A stretch of DNA of 64,000 nt. Origin: Mollicutes bacterium (GTDB taxonomy: Bacteria; Bacillota_I; Bacilli_A; Izemoplasmatales; Izemoplasmataceae). Positions 42,606-51,686 of this stretch are shown here, piece after piece. The notes under the pieces are model-generated. The model saw only the letters and a program-made list of their open reading frames with translations. It had not been told where the DNA came from and made no database searches. The translations under genes and the position numbers were made by a program. Positions within the stretch are counted from its first letter, which is position 1, and every line of letters begins with the position of its first letter. The DNA lies in the NCBI GenBank assembly GCA_003555335.1, contig PWHD01000072.1:40850-104849 (forward strand), read 5' to 3'.

Positions 42606-43451
42606 TCATCCTCCGATACGGGTGATGAAATCACCGATCAGATTAAGTGCGACCCGCTTACGGTAGCGTTTGTTCGAACGTTGGTCGTCAATGGGTCTGA
42701 TAAGCGGTTCGTAATGCTTGAGAATGTCTGGTTTGCGTGTCATCAGTGCTTTCTTCGAAAGACCAATCAACGTCTGTTCGAACGCTTTGTCGCGGATGAC
42801 GGTGACATTGACCGCGCCCAGGCTCATCCGGATGTCTTTCAAAACATCCGAATCAAAACTGTAGACCGCGGCGAAGGATACCTTCGATATGGCATCGGCC
42901 CGCCGGCCGCCGACCTTGACGAAATACGTTTGTTTCGCTACGCCGATCGGTATGTCGATCGCCTTGATGATCTCCTCCGGCATGAGGACTGTCTTGGACG
43001 GTCCCGTGACAACCTTGTCGACCGGCAGAATCTTTTTCTCTCCGAGACTTTCAATCACGATGCGAGCATCGAGAAGATAAAGGATCAAGATCAGATCCCC
43101 CGCCGGTGAGGCGTTGGCGAGATTGCCGGCGAGCGTGGCGACGTTCCGGATGGCCGGCGAAGCGAAAAGTCTCAGGCATTCTTTCATCACACCCGGCGTC
43201 TTCGGATGTGCAAGAAGCCTGTCGAGCGTCACCGCGCCACCGATTCTGAGTATGTCTTCTTCTTCGCTTATGTCGTTTAGTTCGCTCAGATTGTGGATGT
43301 GCAGGATGTCCTGTTTGAACTTGGGCGGGGTTTCGGCCCAGTTCCTGTGTCTTACCATCATGTCGGTGCCACCGTTGATGATCCGGTACTTCCCGCTTGC
43401 CAGGATTTTCAATGCTTCTTGATAACTGCTTGGAATCACGTTTTTCACCAC
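42606..43451 (-). CDS. Molybdenum hydroxylase B, FAD-binding subunit
   Basis: 281-residue FAD subunit of a xanthine-dehydrogenase-type enzyme. FAD motif IINGGTDMMV near residue 22 and 'NVATLAGNLANASPAGDL' near residue 98 are typical of XdhB/CoxM. It passes electrons from the 2Fe-2S subunit to NAD or ferredoxin. Likely start is GTG 43451, overlapping the end of the 2Fe-2S gene. Part of the second hydroxylase set of the operon. Confidence 0.92.
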   Translation of the reverse strand: MVKNVIPSSYQEALKILASGKYRIINGGTDMMVRHRNWAETPPKFKQDILHIHNLSELNDISEEEDILRIGGAVTLDRLLAHPKTPGVMKECLRLFASPAIRNVATLAGNLANASPAGDLILILYLLDARIVIESLGEKKILPVDKVVTGPSKTVLMPEEIIKAIDIPIGVAKQTYFVKVGGRRADAISKVSFAAVYSFDSDVLKDIRMSLGAVNVTVIRDKAFEQTLIGLSKKALMTRKPDILKHYEPLIRPIDDQRSNKRYRKRVALNLIGDFITRIGG

Positions 43452-43918
43452 GGACCATCACCGCTTTTCGAGGCACGCCGGATCGCTTTCACGATCATGT
43501 TGTAGCCTGTGCAGCGGCACAGGTTTCCAGACAGCCCTTCCCTTATCTCTTCTTCGCTCGGGTGGGCGTTTTGCGAAAGGATGTTCTGAGCGGCCATGAT
43601 CATACCGGGGGTGCAGATACCGCACTGCGTGGCCCCTTCTTTTAGAAATGCGGTCTCGAGAATTTCGTACCGCTTTGTTTGCCGGTACCCTTCGATGGTG
43701 AGGACCTTACTGCCTGATACGGCGGCGAGCGGCAGGATGCAGCTGTTGACCAGGCGGTCATCGACGAAAACGGCACAGGCTCCGCATTCACCCTCGCCGC
43801 AACCCTCCTTCGGGCCGGTCAGTCCGAGTTCCTTTCTCAAAATATCAAGGAACCTGGTGTCGCCGCGCGCACTGAGCGTGACTTTCTTGCCATTGAGCGT
43901 GAATGTGATCTCATTCAT
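43445..43918 (-). CDS. Molybdenum hydroxylase B, [2Fe-2S] subunit
   Basis: 157-residue subunit with two 2Fe-2S clusters: plant-type cluster ligands in CGEGECGAC and the later Cys in NSCILP, and helical-domain ligands in QCGICTPGM and NLCRCTGY. This is the XdhC/CoxS type. Start ATG overlaps the end of the molybdopterin-subunit gene by 8 bp. Order here is Mo, FeS, FAD, different from the other hydroxylase set (FAD, FeS, Mo). Confidence 0.95.
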   Translation of the reverse strand: MNEITFTLNGKKVTLSARGDTRFLDILRKELGLTGPKEGCGEGECGACAVFVDDRLVNSCILPLAAVSGSKVLTIEGYRQTKRYEILETAFLKEGATQCGICTPGMIMAAQNILSQNAHPSEEEIREGLSGNLCRCTGYNMIVKAIRRASKSGDGPW

Positions 43919-46004
43919 CCTGCATCAGCTCCATCAGGGATTCCGGGGTAGCGGGAATCCGGTTGATTTTCTGGCCGGTGGCCTGTTCGATCGCCAAAGC
44001 GACCGCTGGTGCGCCACCGACGAGTGTCAGCTCACCGACACCCTTCGCACCGTAGGGGCCAAGCGGATAGGGGTTGTCCATGATGTGGTTGTGGGATTCG
44101 GCGACGTCGACCGCTGTCGGAATGATATAATCGGTGAGGTTCTTCTGGCTGATTTTGCCGGTCTCGTGGTTCATGACTTCCATATAACCATAAGCGAGAC
44201 CCTGGGCCTGACCGCCGTCCATCTGTCCTCTGACAATGCGTTCATCGATCGCTTTGCCGAGGTCATAGACGGTCCATACATTTTTAAGCCTGGTCTCATA
44301 GGTGATGGGCGAGACTTCGACTTCGACGACATTGACGCCCCAGGAGTAAGCGGGATAGGCATCACCCTGCATCGTTTCCTGGTCCCATTTGACATAGTCG
44401 GGTTGCGCGTATTTCTCCGAGACCACGACTTCCTGACCGCCGACCCACTGAGACTTCATCTTCTTGGCCGCACGGGCGAGAAGGCCGCCGACGATCATCA
44501 TCGTCCGCGAAGCCACAGTCGGCCCCGAATCAGGCACATAGCGGGTGTCGGGATTGGCGAAAGTGACGTTTTCAACCGGGATATCGAGCACGCCGGCCAC
44601 GACTTTCTTCAACGTCGTTTTGGGTCCCTGGCCCATATCCACCGCGGCGGTGAGTATATGGACGATGTCCCTGGTATCTTTTTTCAGTCGCACTTCGGCC
44701 TTGATGATGTCCTGTTCGCCGCTGCCTGTGAAGCCGCAGCCGTGGAGAAACCAGCTCATGCCGATGCCGCGGTTCGATTGCTTTTCGCTATATTCTCTGT
44801 ATTTATCATGGTAATTGGAAATATCGGTTGCCTTAGCGATCATGTCCCGCATGATGATGGGATCTCTGAAGACACCGCCGGTCGCGGTCAGATCGCCTTG
44901 GCGGACAAGATGATCCATGCGGAACTTGAACGGGTCTTCGCCCAATGACCGTGCGATGTGATGGATGAACATCTCGATCGCGAAAATCATCTGCGGGGCG
45001 CCAAAACCGCGGAAAGCCCCGTTTGGCACCGTATGAGTCTTGTAGACATCGCCGCTCACGGTGAGGTTGGCGACGGTGTAGGCGTTGGTGACCGCGAGCA
45101 TACCGCGCGAGAGGACCACCTTGGACAAGCCCAGATAAGCCCCGCCGTCCAGTCCGACATGACTTTTGATCGCCGTTATTTTTCCGCCTGCGTCAATGGC
45201 CGCGGTCATGGTGATCTTTGCCGGATGACGCTTGGTGGTGACTTCCATATCCTCTTCTCTTTCATAGACGAGTTTGATCGGCCTGCCGATTTTCTTGATG
45301 GCGACCGCGAGCTGACAGGCCATCAGCGAGGGAAATTCCTCCTTGCCACCGAACCCGCCGCCGACATACGCCTGGATCACGCGAACGGCGTTTTCGTGGA
45401 CGTCCAAAGTCCGCATGACGGCCTTTTTCACATAGTATGGACACTGAATCGAACCGATGAGGGTGCACCCCTCATCCTCGGGGTAACCGATGAATGCCTG
45501 GGGTTCGATGTAGGCTTGTTCCTGATAGCCTGTCTCATAGGTCTCTTCTATGATTCTGTCGGCTTTCTTGAAAGCCTCTTTCGTCTTGCCCTTCTTGAAA
45601 TTGAGTTTGGCGATGCTGGTGTTGAAGCCGAATTCCGGTTCTCGCGGTTCGTAACGGATTTCGATTCTATCGATGATGGCGTTGATGACTTCTTTGTCCT
45701 CTCCGACCACAAGCATGATCGGCTCACCGATATGATTGACGGTGGTTTCGGCGAAAACGGGCCAGTCCGATTCGATCATGTTGACCACGTTGTCTCCCGG
45801 GATGTCGGTGTAATCGACGGTATGATAACCATCGGGAATCTCGGGTAGTTTGATTTGCTTGATCAGACCGTGGGCGATGGTGGCCCGGACGGTTTTGGCA
45901 TAGAGCTGTCCTTCCAAACGGATATCGCTCGTATACTGCGCCCTTCCGGATATTTTTTCTCTGCCTTCGACATTGTCGATGCCGCTGGAGATATCTTTTC
46001 TCAT
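43911..46004 (-). CDS. Molybdenum hydroxylase B, molybdopterin-binding catalytic subunit (purine-hydroxylase-like)
   Basis: About 697-residue catalytic subunit of xanthine-dehydrogenase type. Molybdopterin-binding motifs GGGFGGKEEF and GAFRGFGAPQ, and the C-terminal KGVGELTLVGG containing the base Glu, are present. The stretch GYQEQAYIEPQ aligns with bovine XDH GQEHFYLE, whose Glu contacts the purine, so xanthine or hypoxanthine is a reasonable substrate. ATG 46004 (1 bp after the upstream stop) has GGTGAG in front; an ATG 15 bp earlier is possible. It is shorter than the other catalytic subunit in this operon (772 residues). Confidence 0.9.
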   Translation of the reverse strand: MRKDISSGIDNVEGREKISGRAQYTSDIRLEGQLYAKTVRATIAHGLIKQIKLPEIPDGYHTVDYTDIPGDNVVNMIESDWPVFAETTVNHIGEPIMLVVGEDKEVINAIIDRIEIRYEPREPEFGFNTSIAKLNFKKGKTKEAFKKADRIIEETYETGYQEQAYIEPQAFIGYPEDEGCTLIGSIQCPYYVKKAVMRTLDVHENAVRVIQAYVGGGFGGKEEFPSLMACQLAVAIKKIGRPIKLVYEREEDMEVTTKRHPAKITMTAAIDAGGKITAIKSHVGLDGGAYLGLSKVVLSRGMLAVTNAYTVANLTVSGDVYKTHTVPNGAFRGFGAPQMIFAIEMFIHHIARSLGEDPFKFRMDHLVRQGDLTATGGVFRDPIIMRDMIAKATDISNYHDKYREYSEKQSNRGIGMSWFLHGCGFTGSGEQDIIKAEVRLKKDTRDIVHILTAAVDMGQGPKTTLKKVVAGVLDIPVENVTFANPDTRYVPDSGPTVASRTMMIVGGLLARAAKKMKSQWVGGQEVVVSEKYAQPDYVKWDQETMQGDAYPAYSWGVNVVEVEVSPITYETRLKNVWTVYDLGKAIDERIVRGQMDGGQAQGLAYGYMEVMNHETGKISQKNLTDYIIPTAVDVAESHNHIMDNPYPLGPYGAKGVGELTLVGGAPAVALAIEQATGQKINRIPATPESLMELMQDE

Positions 46005-46005
46005 C

Positions 46006-47097
46006 CTACTCACCCACATTTTCCATCCTGATTGCGTCGGTCGGGCAGATGGAGACGCATAAACCGCAGCTGAAACATTTCTCAGGATTGAAGGTTATCT
46101 TGTCTTCGAACGTGATTGCGAAATAAGGACAGGTGCGCTCACAGCGCATGCACTCGATACATTTTTCCTCGATCAGCTCGGGCAGTCTTTCTTCAAAAGA
46201 CACACGGTTTTCAAGCGGGGTGACGATCACGTCCTGGATACTGTCGAACCCGTATTTTTTCAAGACGTGAGGAAGATCGGCGATGATTTTCGCGTAGAGT
46301 TGTCTGCCTTTCAGCAAAGCGCCTGAGAGCATCTGAACGGCGGACGCGCCGGCAAGCAGAAATTCAAGGACGTCTTCGGCCCGGCTGATGCCTCCCACGC
46401 CGATGACGGTCAGTTCCGGTTCGGCCTGTTTGATCTTATAGACGGTCGCCAAGGCCAGATTCTTGATCGGTGGGCCGCTCGTCCAGACAAACCCGTCTTC
46501 ACTGCCGTATTCGATCGCCCTCATGTCAAGGTTGACATTCAGTGTCGGTCCGAGTGAGTTGATGGCGACAACGCCATTCGCACCGTTTTCCCGGATGGTC
46601 TTCGCATACGCCGACGCATCGGGGATATGGGGGCTTATTTTCATGTAGAAGGGTTTATCGGTCAGTTTTCTTATCGTGCTGACAATCGAAGCGATGCGCG
46701 AAAGGTCGGTCCCGACATAGTGGGTCGAGATCTCAAAGGCGCTGGCGAACTTGTCGAGCAGCGGAATCAGGACTTCCATGTCCGCTTCCGTGTAGCCGAC
46801 GCTCACGATGAGGGGACGGTCATTGTCTTGCATATAGCGCGGAAGAAACGACGCCACCCATTTGTCTTTCTCATGTTCGCTCCACAGTTCGCTGTTCATG
46901 ATGTGGTTCTTACCCGCATAGATGCAGGGTCTCGGAATCTCGGGCTTCTTTGTCGAGATGGTCTTGGTGACCACCGCGCCGCAGCCGGCGACCTCGCGCA
47001 TGAAACGCAGTTTCTCCTCGTCCCCGACAAGCGGACCGCTTGCGGGCATGAGCGGATTGGCGAGCACCAGGTTGTCGAATGATGTCTTCAGATTCAT
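46006..47097 (-). CDS. Dihydroorotate-dehydrogenase/PreA-like flavoprotein with two [4Fe-4S] clusters
   Basis: 363-residue protein: FMN TIM-barrel at about residues 1-295 (ANPLMPASGP, VVAINSLGPTLN, GVGGISRAEDVLEFLLAGASAVQ) and a ferredoxin domain at about 312-360 with two Cys-x2-Cys-x2-Cys-x3-Cys-Pro motifs (CIECMRCERTCP, CFSCGLCVSICP). This is the PreA layout of bacterial dihydropyrimidine dehydrogenase. However, the usual 'N-x-S-C-P-N' catalytic loop is replaced by FEISTHYVGTD, so the substrate is probably different. In this operon it may do the ring-reducing job assigned to YgfK elsewhere (inference); no PreT/GltD-like partner is encoded here. ATG 47097 chosen by GAGGGTG. Confidence 0.85.
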   Translation of the reverse strand: MNLKTSFDNLVLANPLMPASGPLVGDEEKLRFMREVAGCGAVVTKTISTKKPEIPRPCIYAGKNHIMNSELWSEHEKDKWVASFLPRYMQDNDRPLIVSVGYTEADMEVLIPLLDKFASAFEISTHYVGTDLSRIASIVSTIRKLTDKPFYMKISPHIPDASAYAKTIRENGANGVVAINSLGPTLNVNLDMRAIEYGSEDGFVWTSGPPIKNLALATVYKIKQAEPELTVIGVGGISRAEDVLEFLLAGASAVQMLSGALLKGRQLYAKIIADLPHVLKKYGFDSIQDVIVTPLENRVSFEERLPELIEEKCIECMRCERTCPYFAITFEDKITFNPEKCFSCGLCVSICPTDAIRMENVGE

Positions 47098-47098
47098 C

Positions 47099-48403
47099 TC
47101 ATGCACCCTCTTTTCTTATTTTTTCCCATAGTGCCGCGGCATAATCCCTTGAAGCGGCGACTTCGTCTTTCAGTTCGGCGGCGACTTCATGATCATGCAC
47201 AATCAAAGTGCCTGCGACATAGACCTCAGAGGGTTTGAAACTCTGAAACAGTCCGAAAAACAGATGGCCGGTGGCATTGGTCTTTTCCATGGGTGTCGGC
47301 GGGTCATAGGAAACGAGCAGGAAATCCGCCTCATAGCCTTCTTTCAGACGGCCGAGTTTCACACCGAGTGATTCGGAGACATACTCATAGGTATCCTTGA
47401 GCGTTTTCTCGAAATCTTCAAGCGTGAACGCCGACGGGGTCTGTTCGCGCAGATGGGTCACGTGGCTCAGATTCAGATATTCCCCCGTGACCGCGGCGCC
47501 GAGACCGTCATTGCCGACAATCACCGGGACCGAGGCGTCCTTCAAAAGCCGATAGTTTGGGACACCGACGCCGTTGTTCATGTTCGAACTCGGATTGAGA
47601 GCGACGACGCAACCGTGTTCTTTGAGCAACCGCGCTTCATTCTCATCGATATGAAGGGCGTGCGCGATGATGCTTCCGGGGTTGAGCAGCCCATGACGAG
47701 CGAGTCGTTCGACGACGCGCTCACCGTATCTATCCATGCAATCGGTCTCATCGGTCTCGCTTTCGGCGACGTGGATGTGGATGGGGTTTTCACCCAGTGC
47801 CGCTTTCACTTTTTCCAGTGTTTTTTCAGAAAGCGAAAGCGAGGCATGTAGCCCGAACAGACCGCGGTGGAAAGAAGAGCTTTTTTCAAGAAAGCCGCTG
47901 TTTTCACGGATGCAGGCGTCGACATCGAAACGGTCGCTTGTTTCAAAGGCGAAAAGCCCGCGTAGCCCGACCTTGTCGCAGACAGCGTGCTTCAGGGTTT
48001 TCAGCGCCCCTTCGACGGTGCCGCTCGCATGATGATCGATCAGGGTGGTCACCCCGTTTTTGACATGGTCGACCGCGCTCACGACGGCGCTTTTGTCAAT
48101 GGTCGCAAGATCAAGGCTTCTATCGAGACGCCACCACTGTTTTTCCAGAATATCCATGAAATTCTCGATGGTCGCCTTGTTCGACCACCCGCGGGCGAAG
48201 GCGGAATAGATATGCGTATGACCGGCGATCAGGCCCGGTAAGAGGAGTTTGCCGCCCGCGTCGATGATCTCGTAGCCCTGGTCGTTGAAGTCGCGCATCG
48301 GCCCGGAATCCAGAATGGTCTCGGAAAAGATCACATAACCATTCTCGTGGTAATCATGATAGTCGTAGATACGCGCGTTAATAATCGCCTTGATTGTCTT
48401 CAT
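47099..48403 (-). CDS. ssnA: SsnA-type amidohydrolase
   Basis: 434-residue metal-dependent hydrolase of the guanine-deaminase/chlorohydrolase group. Metal motif GHTHIYSAFARG near residue 61, HHASG, HIHVAESETDETDC near residue 212 and the later His/Asp in IVGNDGLG match SsnA. SsnA is one of the conserved members of the anaerobic urate-degradation gene group, expected to hydrolyse an opened or reduced purine intermediate. Start ATG lies inside the end of the dihydropyrimidinase-like gene (26 bp overlap) with GGAAGGATG upstream. Confidence 0.88.
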   Translation of the reverse strand: MKTIKAIINARIYDYHDYHENGYVIFSETILDSGPMRDFNDQGYEIIDAGGKLLLPGLIAGHTHIYSAFARGWSNKATIENFMDILEKQWWRLDRSLDLATIDKSAVVSAVDHVKNGVTTLIDHHASGTVEGALKTLKHAVCDKVGLRGLFAFETSDRFDVDACIRENSGFLEKSSSFHRGLFGLHASLSLSEKTLEKVKAALGENPIHIHVAESETDETDCMDRYGERVVERLARHGLLNPGSIIAHALHIDENEARLLKEHGCVVALNPSSNMNNGVGVPNYRLLKDASVPVIVGNDGLGAAVTGEYLNLSHVTHLREQTPSAFTLEDFEKTLKDTYEYVSESLGVKLGRLKEGYEADFLLVSYDPPTPMEKTNATGHLFFGLFQSFKPSEVYVAGTLIVHDHEVAAELKDEVAASRDYAAALWEKIRKEGA

Positions 48404-49694
48404 TGTTGATCATCCTTCCCTCACCGGGGGTGAAGACCCCGTCTTTGAGTAAGAAACGTCCGCCTTTGATGGTGGCGGTGACTTTTCCTGAGACCTCGAG
48501 TCCCATGTACAGATTATGGTCGGCATCGCCGTGATGGTGCTTGAGCAATCTTCTTTCTTTTTGATAGATGAAGATGTCGGCCCGTTTGCCTGGGGCGAGC
48601 GTTCCGCGTCGTCTGTCGATCCGGTGGATGCGGGCCACATTGCGGGTCATTTTGTCGATGATCGTCGCACCGAAGCGGTGATACATGATATCGAAAGACT
48701 GTTCGACACCGCCGATGCCAAGCGGGATATCCTTGAGTCTTGGCTTTTGTTTATCGGCTTTGTGGAAGGCGCAATGATCGGTACCGATGGTGGCGATATC
48801 ATCAATCATCGACCGCAGAAGCTTCTTCTCGGCTTCGATGCGTAGGGGCGGCGCGAAGGTGAAAAGATGACCGTCCTCCTGTCGCAACTTTTCAAGGTCG
48901 AAGGTGAAATACTGCGGACAGCTTTCGATGATGAAGCGCCGGTTGAGAAGGTGCGGATAGGTCTTTTTCAGCTGACGGAGCGTCTCACCGCTCGAAAGAT
49001 GCACCATGTAGAGACTTCCGCCGTGGATGTCGACGAAGCTTGCGAGTTTGAGCGCCTCGACCGTCTCGCTTTCCCGCGGTCTTGAAATGGGAAGGTCTTC
49101 GTGGGTGAAGGCATCATCCAAGGTGATCATCCCGTCACTTTCGATGTGGACAAGCAAGAGGAAATCATGTTTGTCCGACAACCGCAGAAGTCGGATGATA
49201 TCCTCGTCGTTCGTTCTTCTTCCGCTATCGGAATAGGTCGTGAAGAGTTTAAGGGTGTCCATACCGAGTGATTTCATGGTCAAAACGAAATCCTCGAGAT
49301 CGCAATCGGGGTGTTTGATGGTCGCATGGAACTTATAGTCGATATGGGCGTCTTTCGCCGCTTCATACCGCTTTTTGAATGCTTGTCTGAGCGCGCCGGG
49401 ATTGTCGACGGGATCGAGAAAGTCGATCACGGTGGTGACACCACCGTGGACAGCGGCCCTTGTGCCGGCTTCGAAATCATCGCGGGCGCGCGCGAAACCA
49501 AGGTCGAGACCGAAATGGACGTGCGGATCGATAATCCCCGGCATCACCATGTTGCCGCGGGCATCATGGGTCGAAAGGCTCTTCAGATTCTCATCGGTGA
49601 TTCGCTCTATGGTGTCGCCCTTGATATAGATGTTGCGTTTTTCGAAGGCGCCGTCCAGGTAGACAAGGCCGTTTTTGATTGAGAGATCGTACAT
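48378..49694 (-). CDS. hydA: Dihydropyrimidinase/hydantoinase-type amidohydrolase (HydA-like)
   Basis: 438-residue cyclic amidohydrolase. Binuclear metal ligands: DPHVHFG near residue 57, probable carboxylated Lys in DTLKLFTTYSD near residue 148, His in LLVHIES and YMVHLSSG, and Asp in IGTDHCAFH. It should open a six- or five-membered cyclic ureide. HydA is a core member of the ygeW/ygeY/ssnA gene group. Start ATG is 9 bp after the NTPase stop. Length is a little shorter than classical dihydropyrimidinases (about 460). Confidence 0.9.
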   Translation of the reverse strand: MYDLSIKNGLVYLDGAFEKRNIYIKGDTIERITDENLKSLSTHDARGNMVMPGIIDPHVHFGLDLGFARARDDFEAGTRAAVHGGVTTVIDFLDPVDNPGALRQAFKKRYEAAKDAHIDYKFHATIKHPDCDLEDFVLTMKSLGMDTLKLFTTYSDSGRRTNDEDIIRLLRLSDKHDFLLLVHIESDGMITLDDAFTHEDLPISRPRESETVEALKLASFVDIHGGSLYMVHLSSGETLRQLKKTYPHLLNRRFIIESCPQYFTFDLEKLRQEDGHLFTFAPPLRIEAEKKLLRSMIDDIATIGTDHCAFHKADKQKPRLKDIPLGIGGVEQSFDIMYHRFGATIIDKMTRNVARIHRIDRRRGTLAPGKRADIFIYQKERRLLKHHHGDADHNLYMGLEVSGKVTATIKGGRFLLKDGVFTPGEGRMINNEDNQGDY

Positions 49695-49703
49695 GGTCGC
49701 ACC

Positions 49704-50177
49704 TCATTTGCGGATGATTTCATAATTTCTGACATCAAAGGTATCGAGAAAACTATCAAGCAGTTCCACGCGGATACTCAGATAGATATCGAGACCGCTG
49801 CCGACAAGTTTTGTGACAACGTCATGAAGACACTTCCCTTCCATTTCGAGGAGGCCGACTTCATCCAGGAAAAGCGGTTCCACTCCGGACGCGATGAGCT
49901 GGTCGAAGGTGGCCTCCATATAATCGATGGTCGCTTTATTGAAACGGTACGGGCCGATTTCGCAGGCGCTCTCGAAATGATCCGGCTGATAGATATCGCG
50001 GATGATGAGATTTCTTTTTTCACCTGTCGATAGACGCAAGGCTTCATAACTGTGGGGATGCGCACCGCGCATATGTTTCAGTGAGACAAATCCGTCACCT
50101 TCGTTGAGCGTTTCATGGATTTCAAGAAGTTTTGTGGTCTTGCCGCTATTAATCGTGCCAGTAACGATGTGAATCAT
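49704..50177 (-). CDS. P-loop NTPase, THEP1/NTPase_1-like
   Basis: 157-residue nucleotide-binding protein. Walker A GTINSGKTT at residues 7-15 and Walker B PLFLDEVGLLE near residue 102 resemble the THEP1-type nucleoside-triphosphatase family. Small NTPases of this sort recur beside molybdenum hydroxylase genes, where a role in cofactor maturation or insertion is suspected. It overlaps the XdhC gene by 29 bp, supporting a shared function. It is not the selenium-cofactor protein YqeC as far as I can tell. Confidence 0.8.
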   Translation of the reverse strand: MIHIVTGTINSGKTTKLLEIHETLNEGDGFVSLKHMRGAHPHSYEALRLSTGEKRNLIIRDIYQPDHFESACEIGPYRFNKATIDYMEATFDQLIASGVEPLFLDEVGLLEMEGKCLHDVVTKLVGSGLDIYLSIRVELLDSFLDTFDVRNYEIIRK

Positions 50178-50988
50178 CGATTGTCTCCCTCATGTGTCTG
50201 TGCCCTTTTTTGCCGTTTGAGATCGCGAGGATCTCAGACGTGATGGAGATGGCGATTTCCTCCGGTGAACCGCCGCCCAGGTCAAGGCCGATGGGCGCAT
50301 GGAAATTATCGAGGTTCACCTTTTCGCCGAATGTCTCATAAGTCTTGTCGAGATAGTCCTTGAGTTTATCCGGCGAACAGAGCATCCCCATGTATTTGAC
50401 CTTGATCTTGTCTTTGAGAATCTTGTTGACCACATGGTAGTCGTGCTTATGATTGGGCGTGCAGACGACCACGAAGCTGTTTTCTTTGATGCCTTCTTTC
50501 TCGATGAAATCCACGAATCCCATCTTGTGGCGACGATCGGCGCCCTCGAACTTCTCAATCACATAACCGCGGTTGTCGATAACCGTCAGATGAAAGTCCA
50601 TTGTCTTGAGCACATTCGCAAGCGCCTGTGAAACGTGACCGGCGCCGAAGAGATAGATATGCGCCTTCGATCCGAGAAACTCGTAGAAAAGCGTCACCAC
50701 GCCGCCACATACCATGGGCAGGGTCTTGACACCGGGCGTGACCTTGTCGCCATCGAGCAGATAACGCTCGAGAAGGTTCTTGCGGTCTTTGATGATTTCC
50801 TTGCATTTTTCACGGGCGAAAATCTCGATACATCCGCCACCGACGGTGCCCATGCCCTCGTTGTCTTCGCTGATCAGCATCTTCTTGCCGACGGCCACGG
50901 GGCCTTCGCCCATCTTCTCCACGGCCGTGACCAAGACAGCGTCCTTGCCGTTTTTCTTATAGTTCAGAATCTGTTCATAGATGTCCAT
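50149..50988 (-). CDS. xdhC: XdhC/CoxI-family molybdenum-cofactor maturation factor
   Basis: 279-residue accessory protein. N-terminal XdhC/CoxI domain with GTVGGGCIE near residue 49, and C-terminal Rossmann domain starting YLFGAGHVSQAL near residue 113. A Cys conserved in this family (MVCGGVV) is present. XdhC proteins bind molybdenum cofactor, promote its sulfuration and hand it to the hydroxylase. Here it can serve both hydroxylases of the operon. A 60-bp gap separates it from the upstream membrane-protein gene. Confidence 0.9.
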   Translation of the reverse strand: MDIYEQILNYKKNGKDAVLVTAVEKMGEGPVAVGKKMLISEDNEGMGTVGGGCIEIFAREKCKEIIKDRKNLLERYLLDGDKVTPGVKTLPMVCGGVVTLFYEFLGSKAHIYLFGAGHVSQALANVLKTMDFHLTVIDNRGYVIEKFEGADRRHKMGFVDFIEKEGIKENSFVVVCTPNHKHDYHVVNKILKDKIKVKYMGMLCSPDKLKDYLDKTYETFGEKVNLDNFHAPIGLDLGGGSPEEIAISITSEILAISNGKKGHRHMRETIDDSHRYWHD

Positions 50989-51056
50989 CTTATCACGCTC
51001 TTTCTTTTTAGTAAGAAAGCCCGCGCATTGTCAAAAGACATACGCCGGCTTCACAT

Positions 51057-51686
51057 TCAGAGTATGTAGGCCAAAACCAGGGCAAGAGTGAATAGCAAAG
51101 ATGCGCTCACGGGTCTGATCGAATAGACGAAAGGGGCCTTTCTTGCGACCATGTTCGTGACACGGACGAAGACCAATGCGATAAGACCGCTCAAAATACC
51201 CATGAAGAGTGTGAATTCCAAAGCGGCCGCGAGACTCGTGATCTGCGCAGCCTGAAAACCGGTCAGAAGAAACTGCAGACCGAACCAACCCAGATAAAGG
51301 GATCGCCAAGCGACCGATGCGGTAACGAACGCGGCGAGACTCACCGGCAGACTTCTTTTTGACATGTAGGTGACAAGTCCGACGACGAGGAGACTTTCAA
51401 AAATGATTGAAATCATCGGATTGATGACACGCCACTGGTTCAAAGGCGTCAGGAAATTGACCGACTTGATGAGTGCGGCGACCATTCCCACATAAAGCAA
51501 GGCCGGACGGTACTGCAGTCGCATATGGGCTCTTATCAGAACGGCCGCGGCGATCGGAAACATGATGGTGCCCGCCAGAAACGGAACCGGAACCATGTGA
51601 AGCAAGGCGCCGAGACTCGCTTCAAGGATGCCCCAGATGGCACCGAAATAAAGGATGGTGAGAAAGATGTGAACTTTGTTTTTCAT
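51057..51686 (-). CDS. Unknown five- or six-span membrane protein in the purine operon
   Basis: 209-residue hydrophobic protein with segments at about residues 8-30, 35-52, 62-80, 92-108, 115-135, 150-172 and 190-209. The start (FGAIWGILEASLGALLHM) and the repeated Ala/Leu/Gly stretches remind me of small S-component-like or rhomboid-size proteins, but I do not recognise a family. It overlaps the upstream catalytic-subunit gene (ATGA), so it is firmly part of the operon. It is the only membrane protein encoded in 20 kb of purine genes, which makes a role in uptake or in anchoring the hydroxylases worth testing. No assignment is made. Confidence 0.7.
   Translation of the reverse strand: MKNKVHIFLTILYFGAIWGILEASLGALLHMVPVPFLAGTIMFPIAAAVLIRAHMRLQYRPALLYVGMVAALIKSVNFLTPLNQWRVINPMISIIFESLLVVGLVTYMSKRSLPVSLAAFVTASVAWRSLYLGWFGLQFLLTGFQAAQITSLAAALEFTLFMGILSGLIALVFVRVTNMVARKAPFVYSIRPVSASLLFTLALVLAYIL

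Noticed and set aside
43596..44948. 450-codon open frame on the plus strand
   Set aside because: It lies fully antisense to the 2Fe-2S and catalytic hydroxylase genes, which have clear motifs; the frame is a by-product of their codon bias and has no recognisable domain.
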